NCBI RefSeq assembly: GCF_900115345.1
Contig: NZ_FOWC01000015.1
Location: 1 to 64,000 of the forward strand
DNA: 64,000 nt
Source of the DNA: Amycolatopsis rubida
GTDB lineage: Bacteria; Actinomycetota; Actinomycetes; Mycobacteriales; Pseudonocardiaceae
Direction of reading: 5' to 3'
Shown: positions 45,100 to 53,594 of the stretch, in pieces
Numbering within the stretch: position 1 is the stretch's first letter
Layout: each line of letters begins with the position of its first letter
Translations under genes and position numbers: made by a program
The notes under the pieces: generated by a model
The model's database searches: none
The model's input: only the letters and a program-made list of their open reading frames with translations
What the model was told of the DNA's origin: nothing

Positions 45100-46728
45100 A
45101 TGTCCCGTGATACCGGTATTCCCGTCCCCTTGGACGTCACTTATTCCGATGATCCGACGGTAGTGAAGAGGTCGGCCGCCGAGGACTACACGAACCACGT
45201 GGTCCCGCTGACCTGGCGCAGCAGCACAAGGTCGCTCTCCATGGCCTGGTATTCACTGCTGAGCGGAATGTTCTATCTGGTCACCGCGGCCACGCTGACC
45301 GCGACGGTGGGTGCCGTCGATGCGTTGATCGGAATCGTGCTCGCGTGTGCGATCTACGGCGTTCTGGGTTTCGTGTTCTCGAAGTTCGCCGCGCGCACCG
45401 GCCTCACCGCGTTTCTGTTCTCGCAACGGTTGTTCGGCACGAGAGGCGCGGTGATCGCCTCGATCATCCTTGCCGCGACGGGAATCTACTACGCGGTTTT
45501 CGAGATTTCCGTCGCGGCGGAAGCATTCCATGCCTATTTCGGGTGGTTCGACCTGTGGCTGTGGTACGCGCTCGTCATCGTGCTGAACCTGCCGCTCGTC
45601 ATGGGCGGGGTCCGCAAGTGGATGGACAAGGGAAACCGGGTCCTGCTTCCGGTCTACGTCATCGGCCTGCTGGTGGCGGTGCTGGTGGCGAATGCGGGCA
45701 ACCGGGACGCGTTCGGCTGGATCAGGCAGGCGCCGGCCGGGCCGGGGAACCTGGCGGCGCCAGGCTGGCTGTACGTCTGCTTCGTGTACCTGGGCATTCT
45801 GGTTTTCGTGTTGTTCACCATGGACTTCGCCCGGATGGGAAGGCCCCAGGACGTCCGGGTGAACGGCCTGGTCACGTTCGGGCCCCTGTTCTACGTGCTG
45901 ACGTTGCTCGGCAACGGCCTGGCCGGAATCCTCATCGCGTATTCCGGGAAATTCCTCGGAGCGGCGTCCGAAGCGACGGTGCTGACCACGATCGTCGCCC
46001 TCCTCGGCGGGTGGGGGATTCTGTTCATCTGGGTGAACCAGGCGCGGGTGAACGCCGGGAATCTCTATGTCGCGTCGATCAACCTGGTGGTGTGCTTCCG
46101 CAAGCTGTTCCGGATCCGGTTGTCGCGGATCGGCGCCACCTTGCTCTGCGGGGCGGTGGCGTACCTGATGATCCTCACCGATGTGCCGAGCTATCTGCTG
46201 CTCGCCCTGGCCTGGCAAGGCGTGTTCGTGGCGGGCTGGATCGGGATCGCGCTCGTGCACATCGCGATGTCCCGCAAGAGTCCCGGCGCCACGCTGCCGG
46301 AGTTCCGCCCCGGCCGGCTGGCGAGTGTGGCCGCGAGCACCTGGCTCTGGGTGGCCGTTTCCGTGCTGGGCATCCTGTTCAACCAGTACGGCGGCGCGAT
46401 CGGCCGGACCTGGTCGACGCCGGCCACCCTGCTCGTCGCCGCTGGGGCGTACGCGGTGATCTACCGCAGGCAGTCCCGCACCGTCGTGCTCCGGCGGCAG
46501 CACGACCCGCGCGACGAGGTCGCCGACATCTGGGCGGCGCGGGTGAAGTGTCATGTCTGCGCGGAAAGCTATGCCGCAGTGGAAATGGACCGGGATCCGC
46601 GAAGCACCGAACTGAAGGCGATTTGCGCCTCGTGCGCAGGGCTGAGCAGGGAGTTCCATCGTGCCTGCGTCGCCGAACACGAATCCCGGCAGCGGGATCC
46701 GGCGGCCGGAAAGCGGGTGACCACGTGA
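45100..46728 (+). CDS. NCS1-family transporter with a C-terminal zinc-ribbon-like tail
   Basis: A 542-residue transporter of the nucleobase-cation-symport-1 (cytosine/allantoin/hydantoin permease) type with about twelve helices between residues 45 and 460. Typical segments are the N-terminal NHVVPLTWRSSTRS, YYAVFEISVAAEAFHAYFGW and DFARMGRPQDVRVNG. After the last helix comes an unusual cytoplasmic tail of about 75 residues with CHVC (484-487) and CASC (509-512), spaced like a zinc ribbon. The substrate is probably a nitrogenous ring compound. The promoter carries a LacI operator. The stop overlaps a broken hydrolase gene as GTGA. Confidence 0.85.
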   Translation: MSRDTGIPVPLDVTYSDDPTVVKRSAAEDYTNHVVPLTWRSSTRSLSMAWYSLLSGMFYLVTAATLTATVGAVDALIGIVLACAIYGVLGFVFSKFAARTGLTAFLFSQRLFGTRGAVIASIILAATGIYYAVFEISVAAEAFHAYFGWFDLWLWYALVIVLNLPLVMGGVRKWMDKGNRVLLPVYVIGLLVAVLVANAGNRDAFGWIRQAPAGPGNLAAPGWLYVCFVYLGILVFVLFTMDFARMGRPQDVRVNGLVTFGPLFYVLTLLGNGLAGILIAYSGKFLGAASEATVLTTIVALLGGWGILFIWVNQARVNAGNLYVASINLVVCFRKLFRIRLSRIGATLLCGAVAYLMILTDVPSYLLLALAWQGVFVAGWIGIALVHIAMSRKSPGATLPEFRPGRLASVAASTWLWVAVSVLGILFNQYGGAIGRTWSTPATLLVAAGAYAVIYRRQSRTVVLRRQHDPRDEVADIWAARVKCHVCAESYAAVEMDRDPRSTELKAICASCAGLSREFHRACVAEHESRQRDPAAGKRVTT

Positions 46729-47402
46729 CCACGCCGGTTCTCGTTCTCGTGCACGGCTCCTGGCACGGCGGGTGGGCGTGGGACGGCGTTCGCCCGCACC
46801 TGGACGCGGACGGCTGCCGGACCCTCGCGCCCACCCTTCCCGGGCAGGGCTGCGGCACGCGGATCCGGTGACCGCGGCCGTCGAGACGGTGCTCGCCGAG
46901 GACGTTTCCGATCTCATCCTCGCGGGGCACAGTTTCGGCGGCTCAGTCGTGCACCGGGCGGCCGAAGAGCTTGGCGACCGCGTCGGCGGGCTGTTCTTCC
47001 TGACCGCTTTCGTGCTCCATGACGGGGAAAGCGTGGCGGACACTGTCTACCCGGGGCTGGCGGCGAGCCGCGCGGGCAAGCCCCGGCTACAGCGTGTCCT
47101 GCCCGTGGGACGTCTTCCGCCAGTCCTGCATGAACGAGGCAGCGGAAGCGGAGGCGCGCGGTGTGGATGCGGCAGCAGCCGCACCAGTGCGTGACCTACA
47201 CGGACAAAGCCGAGCTCAAACGGTTCCCGGACCCCGGCGTTCCGATCACGTATGTCGCAGCCGGGCAGGATCTGACACTGGGCGATCCGGCATCCCGGGA
47301 TGTCGTCGCGTCTTCCTGCGCGGGCGCGGGTGTTCGAGATCTACGGCGACCATCAGATGATGTGCGCCCGGTCTGCCGTGGTGGCCGAATTGCTCAGGAG
47401 TC
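46725..47402 (+). pseudogene. Alpha/beta hydrolase pseudogene with several frameshifts
   Basis: Joined across frames, the sequence gives a recognisable alpha/beta hydrolase of about 225 residues: VLVLVHGSWHGGWAWDGVRP (frame 1, stop at 46871), then DLILAGHSFGGSVVHRAAEE and VGGLFFLTAFVLHDGESVAD (next frame), SVSCPWDVFRQSCMNEAAE, CVTYTDKAELKRFPDPGVPI, and finally RVFEIYGDHQMMCARSAVV with the catalytic His. At least four frame changes are needed, at about 46855, 47080, 47190 and 47300. The parent would be a salicylate-esterase-like enzyme. The GTG start overlaps the transporter stop, so it was once co-translated in the LacI regulon. Confidence 0.82.
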
Positions 47403-47429
47403 CCGGCGGCACTGCGCAAACCCGGGTGC

Positions 47430-48458
47430 TCACCCCGAAGCGCCCCGCGCGGTGGAATCGCGTACCACCAGGTCGGCCGGGATCAGCTCGCCCTGCTTTT
47501 TCCCGCCCGCGGAACCGCCTTCGATGGTGTCGATGAGCATCGAGAGGGCTTTCACGCCGATGACGGCCGGGTGGAGGTCGAGGGCGGTGATCATCGGGTT
47601 CGGGATGCGCAGCAGCGGCGAATCCGTGATGGACGCGATGCCGAGCTGGTCCGGGACGCTGATCCCCAGGTCCCGGGCCGCCGTCATGGCGCCGATGGCG
47701 AGGGCGTCGAGCGTTGCGTACACACTGTCGATCTCGCCGCGGCGGGTCCGCAGCGCGGCGGACATCGCTTGGCGGCCCGACTCGTCGGTGAGCCTGCCGT
47801 CGACCTCGACGATCCGGTCCGGGATCGTCCGCTCGGCGCACCAGCCGCGGTAGGTCCTCGTGACGCTCTCGACGTAGGAAAGACCCCGGCCGCCGGTGAG
47901 GACCGCCGGGCGGCGGTAACCCTGGTCCCAGAGGTGGTCGAGGACCATTGTCGTCGCCGCGTCGTGGTCGGTGTCCACGAAGGGGATCGAGCTGCTGCCG
48001 GTCACGATGCGGCCCATGGTGACCACCGGTTTGCCCTGGCCGCGCATCGCGCCGAGCAGGGTCTCCTGCCCGAGCGGGTCGATCACCGTCGCCCCTTCGA
48101 ACCCGAGGCGTTCGATGTGCGCGACCGGCGCCTGCGGCGGCAGCACCACCAGGGCGTACCCGCGCTCCAGCGCGTGGCTCGAAGCTGCGTTGAGGATGTC
48201 GGTGATGTAGGCGAGGTCGGGAACGAGGGTCTCCGGTCCGAACCCCGACGCTTGGATGGCCAGCAGCGTGGAACGCCCGGTGGCGAGCCCGCGGGCGGTG
48301 AAGCTGGGGGTGTAGCCGAGGCGTTCCGCCGCCTGCCGCACGTGGTCGCGAGTCTCCTGCGGCAGCCGTCCCTTGCCGCTCAAGGCATGCGAAACCGTGG
48401 TGATGGAAACGTTGGCCGCGGCTGCGACATCGTGGATGCTCGGGCGTCTCGTGTTCAT
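47430..48458 (-). CDS. LacI-family transcriptional regulator, proposed master of the local regulon
   Basis: A 342-residue LacI/GalR regulator. The N-terminal headpiece is IHDVAAAANVSITTVSHALS followed by the hinge region ETRDHVRQAAERLGY. A periplasmic-binding-protein-like effector domain follows, with DTDHDAATTMVLDHL and the C-terminal ITALDLHPAVIGVKALSMLI. The family prefers palindromes centred on CG, and six such sites surround this gene (41700, 42652, 44928, 48547, 49398, 58244). None lies just upstream of its own ATG, so it does not seem to repress itself. The effector is probably the island's substrate or an intermediate. Confidence 0.9.
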   Translation of the reverse strand: MNTRRPSIHDVAAAANVSITTVSHALSGKGRLPQETRDHVRQAAERLGYTPSFTARGLATGRSTLLAIQASGFGPETLVPDLAYITDILNAASSHALERGYALVVLPPQAPVAHIERLGFEGATVIDPLGQETLLGAMRGQGKPVVTMGRIVTGSSSIPFVDTDHDAATTMVLDHLWDQGYRRPAVLTGGRGLSYVESVTRTYRGWCAERTIPDRIVEVDGRLTDESGRQAMSAALRTRRGEIDSVYATLDALAIGAMTAARDLGISVPDQLGIASITDSPLLRIPNPMITALDLHPAVIGVKALSMLIDTIEGGSAGGKKQGELIPADLVVRDSTARGASG

Positions 48459-48546
48459 GGTGCGGTCAGCCTATCCCAGCCGCTTCGATCGTTCAGGCAG
48501 TGCGCGCGACGTCGGTTGACGCCCGGGTACCGGGCGGATAATCTTC

Positions 48547-48564
48547 TGGTAAAGCACTTTTGCA
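48547..48564. promoter_or_regulatory. LacI-family operator D
   Basis: TGGTAAAGCACTTTTGCA, 34 bp upstream of the nitrilase-family gene at 48598. It lies in the divergent gap, about 90 bp from the lacI-type start. Confidence 0.72.
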
Positions 48565-48597
48565 GTATGCCTGGCTGGGCCGGGGTGAGGAGGTGCG

Positions 48598-49371
48598 ATG
48601 GGGCAGCTGCCGATCAGGGTGGTGCTGGCCCAGCTGCAACCGGTACCGGCTTCGGTCCCACGCAATATCGCGGCGGTCGCGCACACGCTGGCCTCTTTTC
48701 CGGAAGCGGATCTCGCCGTCTTTCCGGAGCTTTTTCTTTCGGGTTACGGGCTCGATTACGTCCGCGATGTCGCTCTCGATCTCGGGTCGGAAGAACTGGC
48801 TGCGATATGCGCGCTGGCCGCGCGGTATTCGACCGCGACGGTGCTCGGGTTTCCGGAGGCGGGGGCCGGGATCTACAACTCGCTCCTGTGCGTCGACCGG
48901 GACGGCAGGGTCGCCGGGGTGCATCGCAAGACGCATCTGTTCGGCAGGGAGCGCGCGGTTTTCCGGCCTGATGACGAGGTTGCCGCGGTGGAGCTGGCCG
49001 GTCTCCGGATCGCGCCGATGACCTGTTTCGAGGTCGAGTTCCCCGAGGTGGCCCGCACTCTCGCGAGGCAGGAACCGGACCTGTTCGTCGCGGTGGCGGC
49101 GAACATGGATCCCTACGGTCCCGAACACCGGATCGCCATCCGGGCGCGCGCACTCGAAAACCGCACGCCATTGGTGTATGTGAATCGGACCGGTGTCGAG
49201 GACGGGCTCCGGTTTACCGGTGAATCCTGTACGGTCGGCGCGAACGGTGCCGTTCTGCACTCTCTCGGAGGCGCGGCTCAGGTGATTTCCGTCGATGTTT
49301 CCCTGAATCGGTCCGCTCCGGCCGAAGTCGATTACCGCCGGCATCTGCGGCCTGAGCTGTACCACGGTTGA
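48598..49371 (+). CDS. Carbon-nitrogen hydrolase (nitrilase superfamily amidase)
   Basis: A 257-residue nitrilase-fold hydrolase with the triad Glu44 (FPELFLSGYG), Lys111 (VHRKTHLFG) and Cys143 (MTCFEVEFPEVAR). The residues after Cys match the aliphatic-amidase/omega-amidase/carbamoylase branches rather than true nitrilases. It would cleave an amide or carbamoyl group, releasing ammonia. GAGGAGG precedes the ATG. It is transcribed divergently from the LacI gene under operator D, with the M24 hydrolase gene next. Confidence 0.88.
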   Translation: MGQLPIRVVLAQLQPVPASVPRNIAAVAHTLASFPEADLAVFPELFLSGYGLDYVRDVALDLGSEELAAICALAARYSTATVLGFPEAGAGIYNSLLCVDRDGRVAGVHRKTHLFGRERAVFRPDDEVAAVELAGLRIAPMTCFEVEFPEVARTLARQEPDLFVAVAANMDPYGPEHRIAIRARALENRTPLVYVNRTGVEDGLRFTGESCTVGANGAVLHSLGGAAQVISVDVSLNRSAPAEVDYRRHLRPELYHG

Positions 49372-49397
49372 CACCGCTCCGGTCGGCTGCTTACGCT

Positions 49398-49415
49398 TGC
49401 CTAAGCGCTTTTGCA
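49398..49415. promoter_or_regulatory. LacI-family operator E
   Basis: TGCCTAAGCGCTTTTGCA, 32 bp upstream of the M24 gene start at 49448. It contains the half-site CGCTTTTGCA shared with sites B and F. Confidence 0.72.
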
Positions 49416-49447
49416 TCCGGATCGGTGCACTGGGGAAAGGTGAAGGA

Positions 49448-50626
49448 ATGAACCGGCGTTACGACTGGCCCGACGTGGATCAGGCCGCCCTTCGGGCAGC
49501 GCGCACGGCTCGGCTGAAGGAGTTCTGCGACGAAGCCGGGCTGGATCACATCCTCCTGCAGGAGCCTGACAACATCCGGTACGCCACCGGCTATCGTTCG
49601 CACCTCACCGCGGACTCCGCGTGGCACGCGGCATTGGTCTCCGCGGACGGCGAGGCTGAGGTCTTCGTGGAGTACGTCGACGAGACGATCGAGAATCCCA
49701 TCGCCGACCTGCCGAACGTGCGCGCGCTGCACCCGCACCCGGGATGGAGCCCCGCGAGCGCGAACCCGCGCACCTGGGTGCGGCTCGTGGCCGGGCGGAT
49801 CGCCGCCGCGGGCGCCCGGCGGATCGGTGTCGACGCCATCGACGTGGCACTCGTCGAAGCACTCCGCCGGGCGTGCCCGTCGGTCGAGTTCGTTCCGTCG
49901 AGCACGGCGTTCTACCGGGTCCGGCGGGTCAAGGACCCGCTGGAGATCGTGCTCGTCGAGGCTGCGTCGCGGGTCAACTCGCTGGCGATGGACGCGGCGA
50001 TGTCGATCGTGGCGCCGGGCGTGACGGACGACGAGATCCTCGGCGAGGCGGCCAGGGCACAGCTGAAAGCCGGCGTCGAGTTCGTCACGCATTCCGTGTG
50101 CAATGTGCGTGGCGGGAGCGGTGCCTGGTTCGCCAGGAACGCGTCCCTGCGGGAAGGGGACGCGTACTTCTTCGACATCGGCTGCTACGGCGTCGGCGGA
50201 TACGGGTCCGATGCGGCCAGGACGGCGTTCGTCGGCGAGCCCCGGCGCGAGGTTTTCCAGGCGTACCAGCACCTTCTGGCGGCGTACGAGATCGCGCGGG
50301 ACCTCGCTCGCCCCGGCGTCCGGATGTCGGCCATCCACCGCGCGGTCAACGATTACCTGTCGCGGCAAGGGCTCGGCCGCACGCCTTACGCGATCGGGCA
50401 CGGAATCGGGCTCCGCCTGTGCGAACTGCCGGTCGCCGCGAATGCCTCGCTGATGGATGTCGACGACACCCTCGAAACCGGGATGTGCATTGCGCTCGAA
50501 CCCGAGACGAGCGTGGAAGCCGGCGGCGCGATCGTCGTGGTCAAGGTGGAGGACAACTTCGTCGTGGAGGAGACCGGGCTGCGCGCCCTGACCACTCCGT
50601 ACCCGGCGGAGGCGGCGCTCGTGTGA
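49448..50626 (+). CDS. M24-family metallohydrolase (Xaa-Pro dipeptidase/creatinase fold)
   Basis: A 392-residue pita-bread-fold enzyme. The N-terminal creatinase-like domain (NIRYATGYRSHL region) is followed by the metal domain with all five ligands: Asp in FFDIGCYG, Asp in GSDAARTAF, His in IGHGIGLRL, Glu in ALEPETSV and Glu in VKVEDNFVVEE. It could be a prolidase or a creatinase-like amidinohydrolase; in a nitrogen-compound island the latter type of substrate is attractive but unproven. GAAGGA precedes the ATG. The stop overlaps the PucR start as GTGA. Confidence 0.87.
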   Translation: MNRRYDWPDVDQAALRAARTARLKEFCDEAGLDHILLQEPDNIRYATGYRSHLTADSAWHAALVSADGEAEVFVEYVDETIENPIADLPNVRALHPHPGWSPASANPRTWVRLVAGRIAAAGARRIGVDAIDVALVEALRRACPSVEFVPSSTAFYRVRRVKDPLEIVLVEAASRVNSLAMDAAMSIVAPGVTDDEILGEAARAQLKAGVEFVTHSVCNVRGGSGAWFARNASLREGDAYFFDIGCYGVGGYGSDAARTAFVGEPRREVFQAYQHLLAAYEIARDLARPGVRMSAIHRAVNDYLSRQGLGRTPYAIGHGIGLRLCELPVAANASLMDVDDTLETGMCIALEPETSVEAGGAIVVVKVEDNFVVEETGLRALTTPYPAEAALV

Positions 50627-52128
50627 CGGCCAGGAGCGTCCCGGTGCGCTGGCTCGTGGAGCAGCGGCAGCTCGGGCTGTCCGTGGCCGGCGGGGAGAAG
50701 GGGCTGGACCGGGAGATCGGCTGGGCGCACAGCATCGAGCTGGCCGATCCCCGGCGGTGGCTCCGCGGTGGCGAGTTGCTGCTGACGACCGGGTTGCGGC
50801 TGCCGCCAGGGGACGGCCGCCGCTATCTCCAGCGGTTGGCCGAGGCGGGGGTCGCGGCACTGGGGTTCGGGGTCGGTTTGTCGCACGCGGCGATCCCGGC
50901 GCAGCTCGTCGAGGCCGCCGGCGAGCTGGCGCTGCCGGTGCTGGAGGTGCCGCTGCGGACGCCGTTCGTGGCGATCGTGCGAACGGTCACCGATCGCCTC
51001 GCCGAACAGGAGTACGAGGGCGTGGTGCGGGCTTCCCGGGCGCTGCCCCGGATGACGAGGGCCGCGCTCCGGGGCGGCCCGGCGGCGGTGGTCCGGAGCC
51101 TCGTGGCCGCCACGGGTTCCGACGTCGTCCTCTGCGCCCCGAACGGGAACGTCCTCGCCGCCCATCCGCCTGCCGCGGCGAATCTGCCGGTCCGCGACGA
51201 TCTGGCGGCGGCCTGCCGAAACGCCGGGACGACGTGCTCCCGCGCCGGAGCACATGGGGTGGTGACCGTGCACCCGATCCGGGCGGGCCGCCGGGTGCGC
51301 GCACTCCTGGTGCTGGCGGCCAGGAGGGACCTCGCCTCGGCCGATCATCTGCTGATCGGGCACGCGGTGTCGCTCATCGCGATGGAGCAGGAAGGACCGC
51401 CCGGGATGCGGGAAACCCGGCGCGAGCTGAGCGGCCTGGTCCTTTCTCTGGTGCTGGAGGGCGACCTCGACGCCGCGAAGGCCGAGCGGTACCTGCGGCT
51501 CGCCGGGCTTCCGGTCGGCGACGAACTCGTGGTGCTGGCCATCCGCGGACCGCTCGTCGCGGTGCCGGACCTTCCGCACGTCGCAGCGGCCCGCGACGGA
51601 TACGCCGTCGTGGTGCTTCCGGGCGATCCGGCTGTCGAGCAGTGGCTGCGGGAAATCCGCCGGACCGGGGGCACGCCGGCCATCGGACTGGCGCGAACCA
51701 GCGTGGTATCCGGCCTGGCAGCCGCCGCGCGAAAAGCCGACGTGGCGGCCGGGGTCGCGCAGGCGCAGCGGAAGACACTCGTCGAGTTCGACGCGCTGGC
51801 TGGCCGGATCCTGGCCGGGCACCCGCAAACCCGGGCGGTCCTGCACGCCGTCGCGGAGACCCGCCTCCGCCCGCTGGCCGAGGTCGACGAGGCGGGAGGC
51901 ACCGCTCTCGTCATGACCCTGCAGTCCTTCCTTGAGCACCACGGCCAGTGGGAGGCGGCGTCCGCGGCGCTCGGCGTGCACCGGCACACGCTGCGGAACC
52001 GGATGGAGCGGATCCAGGAGCTGCTCGGGACCGATCTCGCTTCCGCGCACGTGCGCGCCGAGCTCCTGCTGGCCTTGACTGCCTGGCGTCCGTCACACCT
52101 CCGCGGCGACGGCCGAGCGCAGCACTGA
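50623..52128 (+). CDS. PucR-family transcriptional regulator
   Basis: A regulator of 501 residues. The N-terminal PucR domain (about 5-125) contains LDREIGWAHSIELADPRRWL followed by GGELLLTTG. A middle GGDEF-like/CdaR region follows, and a C-terminal PucR helix-turn-helix begins with LQSFLEHHGQWEAASAALGV followed by HRHTLRNRMERIQELL. The family activates purine, GABA or amino-acid catabolism. The GTG overlaps the M24 stop. The convergent GABA-type aminotransferase gene overlaps its end by 36 bp. It may activate that gene and the facing ALDH gene in response to the pathway's amine. Confidence 0.88.
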   Translation: MTARSVPVRWLVEQRQLGLSVAGGEKGLDREIGWAHSIELADPRRWLRGGELLLTTGLRLPPGDGRRYLQRLAEAGVAALGFGVGLSHAAIPAQLVEAAGELALPVLEVPLRTPFVAIVRTVTDRLAEQEYEGVVRASRALPRMTRAALRGGPAAVVRSLVAATGSDVVLCAPNGNVLAAHPPAAANLPVRDDLAAACRNAGTTCSRAGAHGVVTVHPIRAGRRVRALLVLAARRDLASADHLLIGHAVSLIAMEQEGPPGMRETRRELSGLVLSLVLEGDLDAAKAERYLRLAGLPVGDELVVLAIRGPLVAVPDLPHVAAARDGYAVVVLPGDPAVEQWLREIRRTGGTPAIGLARTSVVSGLAAAARKADVAAGVAQAQRKTLVEFDALAGRILAGHPQTRAVLHAVAETRLRPLAEVDEAGGTALVMTLQSFLEHHGQWEAASAALGVHRHTLRNRMERIQELLGTDLASAHVRAELLLALTAWRPSHLRGDGRAQH

Positions 52129-53418
52129 CAGGCCTTCCGCCAGCAAGTCGTCCGAAATGGACAGTGGGGGCAGGAACCGGAGCACGTTGCCGAAGCTGCC
52201 CGCCGTGAGCACCAGCAGACCTTCCCGATGACAGCGGGCGGCGACGCGCGCGGTGAGACCGGGATCCGGCCGGCGGTCACCGTGGACCAGCTCGATCGCG
52301 ATCATCGCGCCCCGGCCGCGCACCTCGCCGACGGCTTCGTGCGAGCGCTGGAGGTCGTGCAACGCCGGGAGCATGATCTCGCCGATCCGGCGGGCCCTGG
52401 CCAGCAGATCGTGTTCCTCGATCTCTTCGAACACGCCGAGCGCGGCCGCGCAGGCCACGGGATTCCCGCTGAACGTTCCGCCGAGGCCGCCCGCGGGCGC
52501 GGCGTCCATCAGGTCCGCCCGGCCGGTGACCGCGGCGATCGGCAGCCCGCCGCCGAGACCCTTGGCCGAGGTGACGAGGTCCGCCCGGATTCCTTCGTGC
52601 TCGCTGGCGAACCAGGAGCCGGTGCGGGCGATGCCGGCCTGGACCTCGTCCACGATCAGGATCAGCCCGCGGTCGGAGCAGATCTGCCGGACCGCCGGCA
52701 GGAATCCGGGCGCAGGCACGATGAACCCGCCCTCGCCCTGGATCGGCTCGACGACCACGGCCGCGACAGTGCCGGCGCCGACCTGGCGGTCGATGAGATC
52801 GGCGAGTGCGTCGGCGGCTTCCCGCGCGCAGTTCTCCGGCCCGGTGGGCCACCGGTAGGGGTAGGCCATCGGGGCGCGGTGGACGTCACCGACGAATGGC
52901 CCGAAACCCTGTTTGTACGGAATGTTCTTGGCAGTCAAGGCCATCGTGAGCAGGGTGCGGCCATGGAAGGCGTGATCGAACACGACGATCCCGGGTCGTC
53001 CGGTGGCCGCCCGGGCGACCTTGACGGCATTCTCGACCGCTTCGGCGCCGCTGTTGAACAATGCCGTGCGCGCTGCACCGGCGACCGGCGCCAGCTCGTT
53101 CAGCTTTTCGCAGACCGCGACATACGATTCGTAAGGATTGACCAGGTAGCAGGTGTGGGTGAACCGCCGGAGCTGCTCGGTGGCCCGCGCTACCACGTGT
53201 GGCGCGGAATTGCCGACGGTCGTCACCGCGATGCCGCTGCCGAAGTCGATGAACGCATTGCCGTCGACGTCGGCGATGACGCCACCGCTCGCGGATTCCA
53301 CGAACACCGGAAGCGCGGAGCCGAGCCCGGCCGGGAGGGCCGCGCGCTGCCGGGCCAGCAAGGTCTGCGACCGCGGCCCCGGTACCTCGGTGCGGACGCG
53401 GCGGACTTGGTCGGTCAT
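52093..53418 (-). CDS. gabT: 4-aminobutyrate-type class III aminotransferase
   Basis: A 441-residue PLP enzyme close to bacterial GABA aminotransferase. Lys286 (VTSAKGLGGGLP) forms the Schiff base. FNSGAEAVENAVKVARAATG, FDHAFHGRT, VVEPIQGEGGFIVP and LIVDEVQAGIARTG are the standard GabT blocks. It transfers the amine of GABA or a similar omega-amino acid to 2-oxoglutarate, giving a semialdehyde. The ATG at 53418 has GGAGG upstream. The gene is divergent from the ALDH gene at 53595, the natural next step. Confidence 0.85.
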   Translation of the reverse strand: MTDQVRRVRTEVPGPRSQTLLARQRAALPAGLGSALPVFVESASGGVIADVDGNAFIDFGSGIAVTTVGNSAPHVVARATEQLRRFTHTCYLVNPYESYVAVCEKLNELAPVAGAARTALFNSGAEAVENAVKVARAATGRPGIVVFDHAFHGRTLLTMALTAKNIPYKQGFGPFVGDVHRAPMAYPYRWPTGPENCAREAADALADLIDRQVGAGTVAAVVVEPIQGEGGFIVPAPGFLPAVRQICSDRGLILIVDEVQAGIARTGSWFASEHEGIRADLVTSAKGLGGGLPIAAVTGRADLMDAAPAGGLGGTFSGNPVACAAALGVFEEIEEHDLLARARRIGEIMLPALHDLQRSHEAVGEVRGRGAMIAIELVHGDRRPDPGLTARVAARCHREGLLVLTAGSFGNVLRFLPPLSISDDLLAEGLSVLRSAVAAEV

Positions 53419-53594
53419 GTCGTGGCCTCCAGAAAGGACGGATTCGCTGCGGTACCGATGCAAACAGCGCCACGGCGGGAGATCGATGGCCGAAACGGCG
53501 TGCGGCAGCCGATCGCGCACGCCGATGCGTCCAGTGTGGACCGCGGCCGTGCCCGGCACGATGGACGAATCCTCGTCGATCAGGAAGGACTGCT

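Noticed and set aside
53455..53472. A seventh LacI-type site in the gabT/ALDH gap (GATGCAAACAGCGCC)
   Set aside because: Only one half-site resembles the motif; the other arm is absent.
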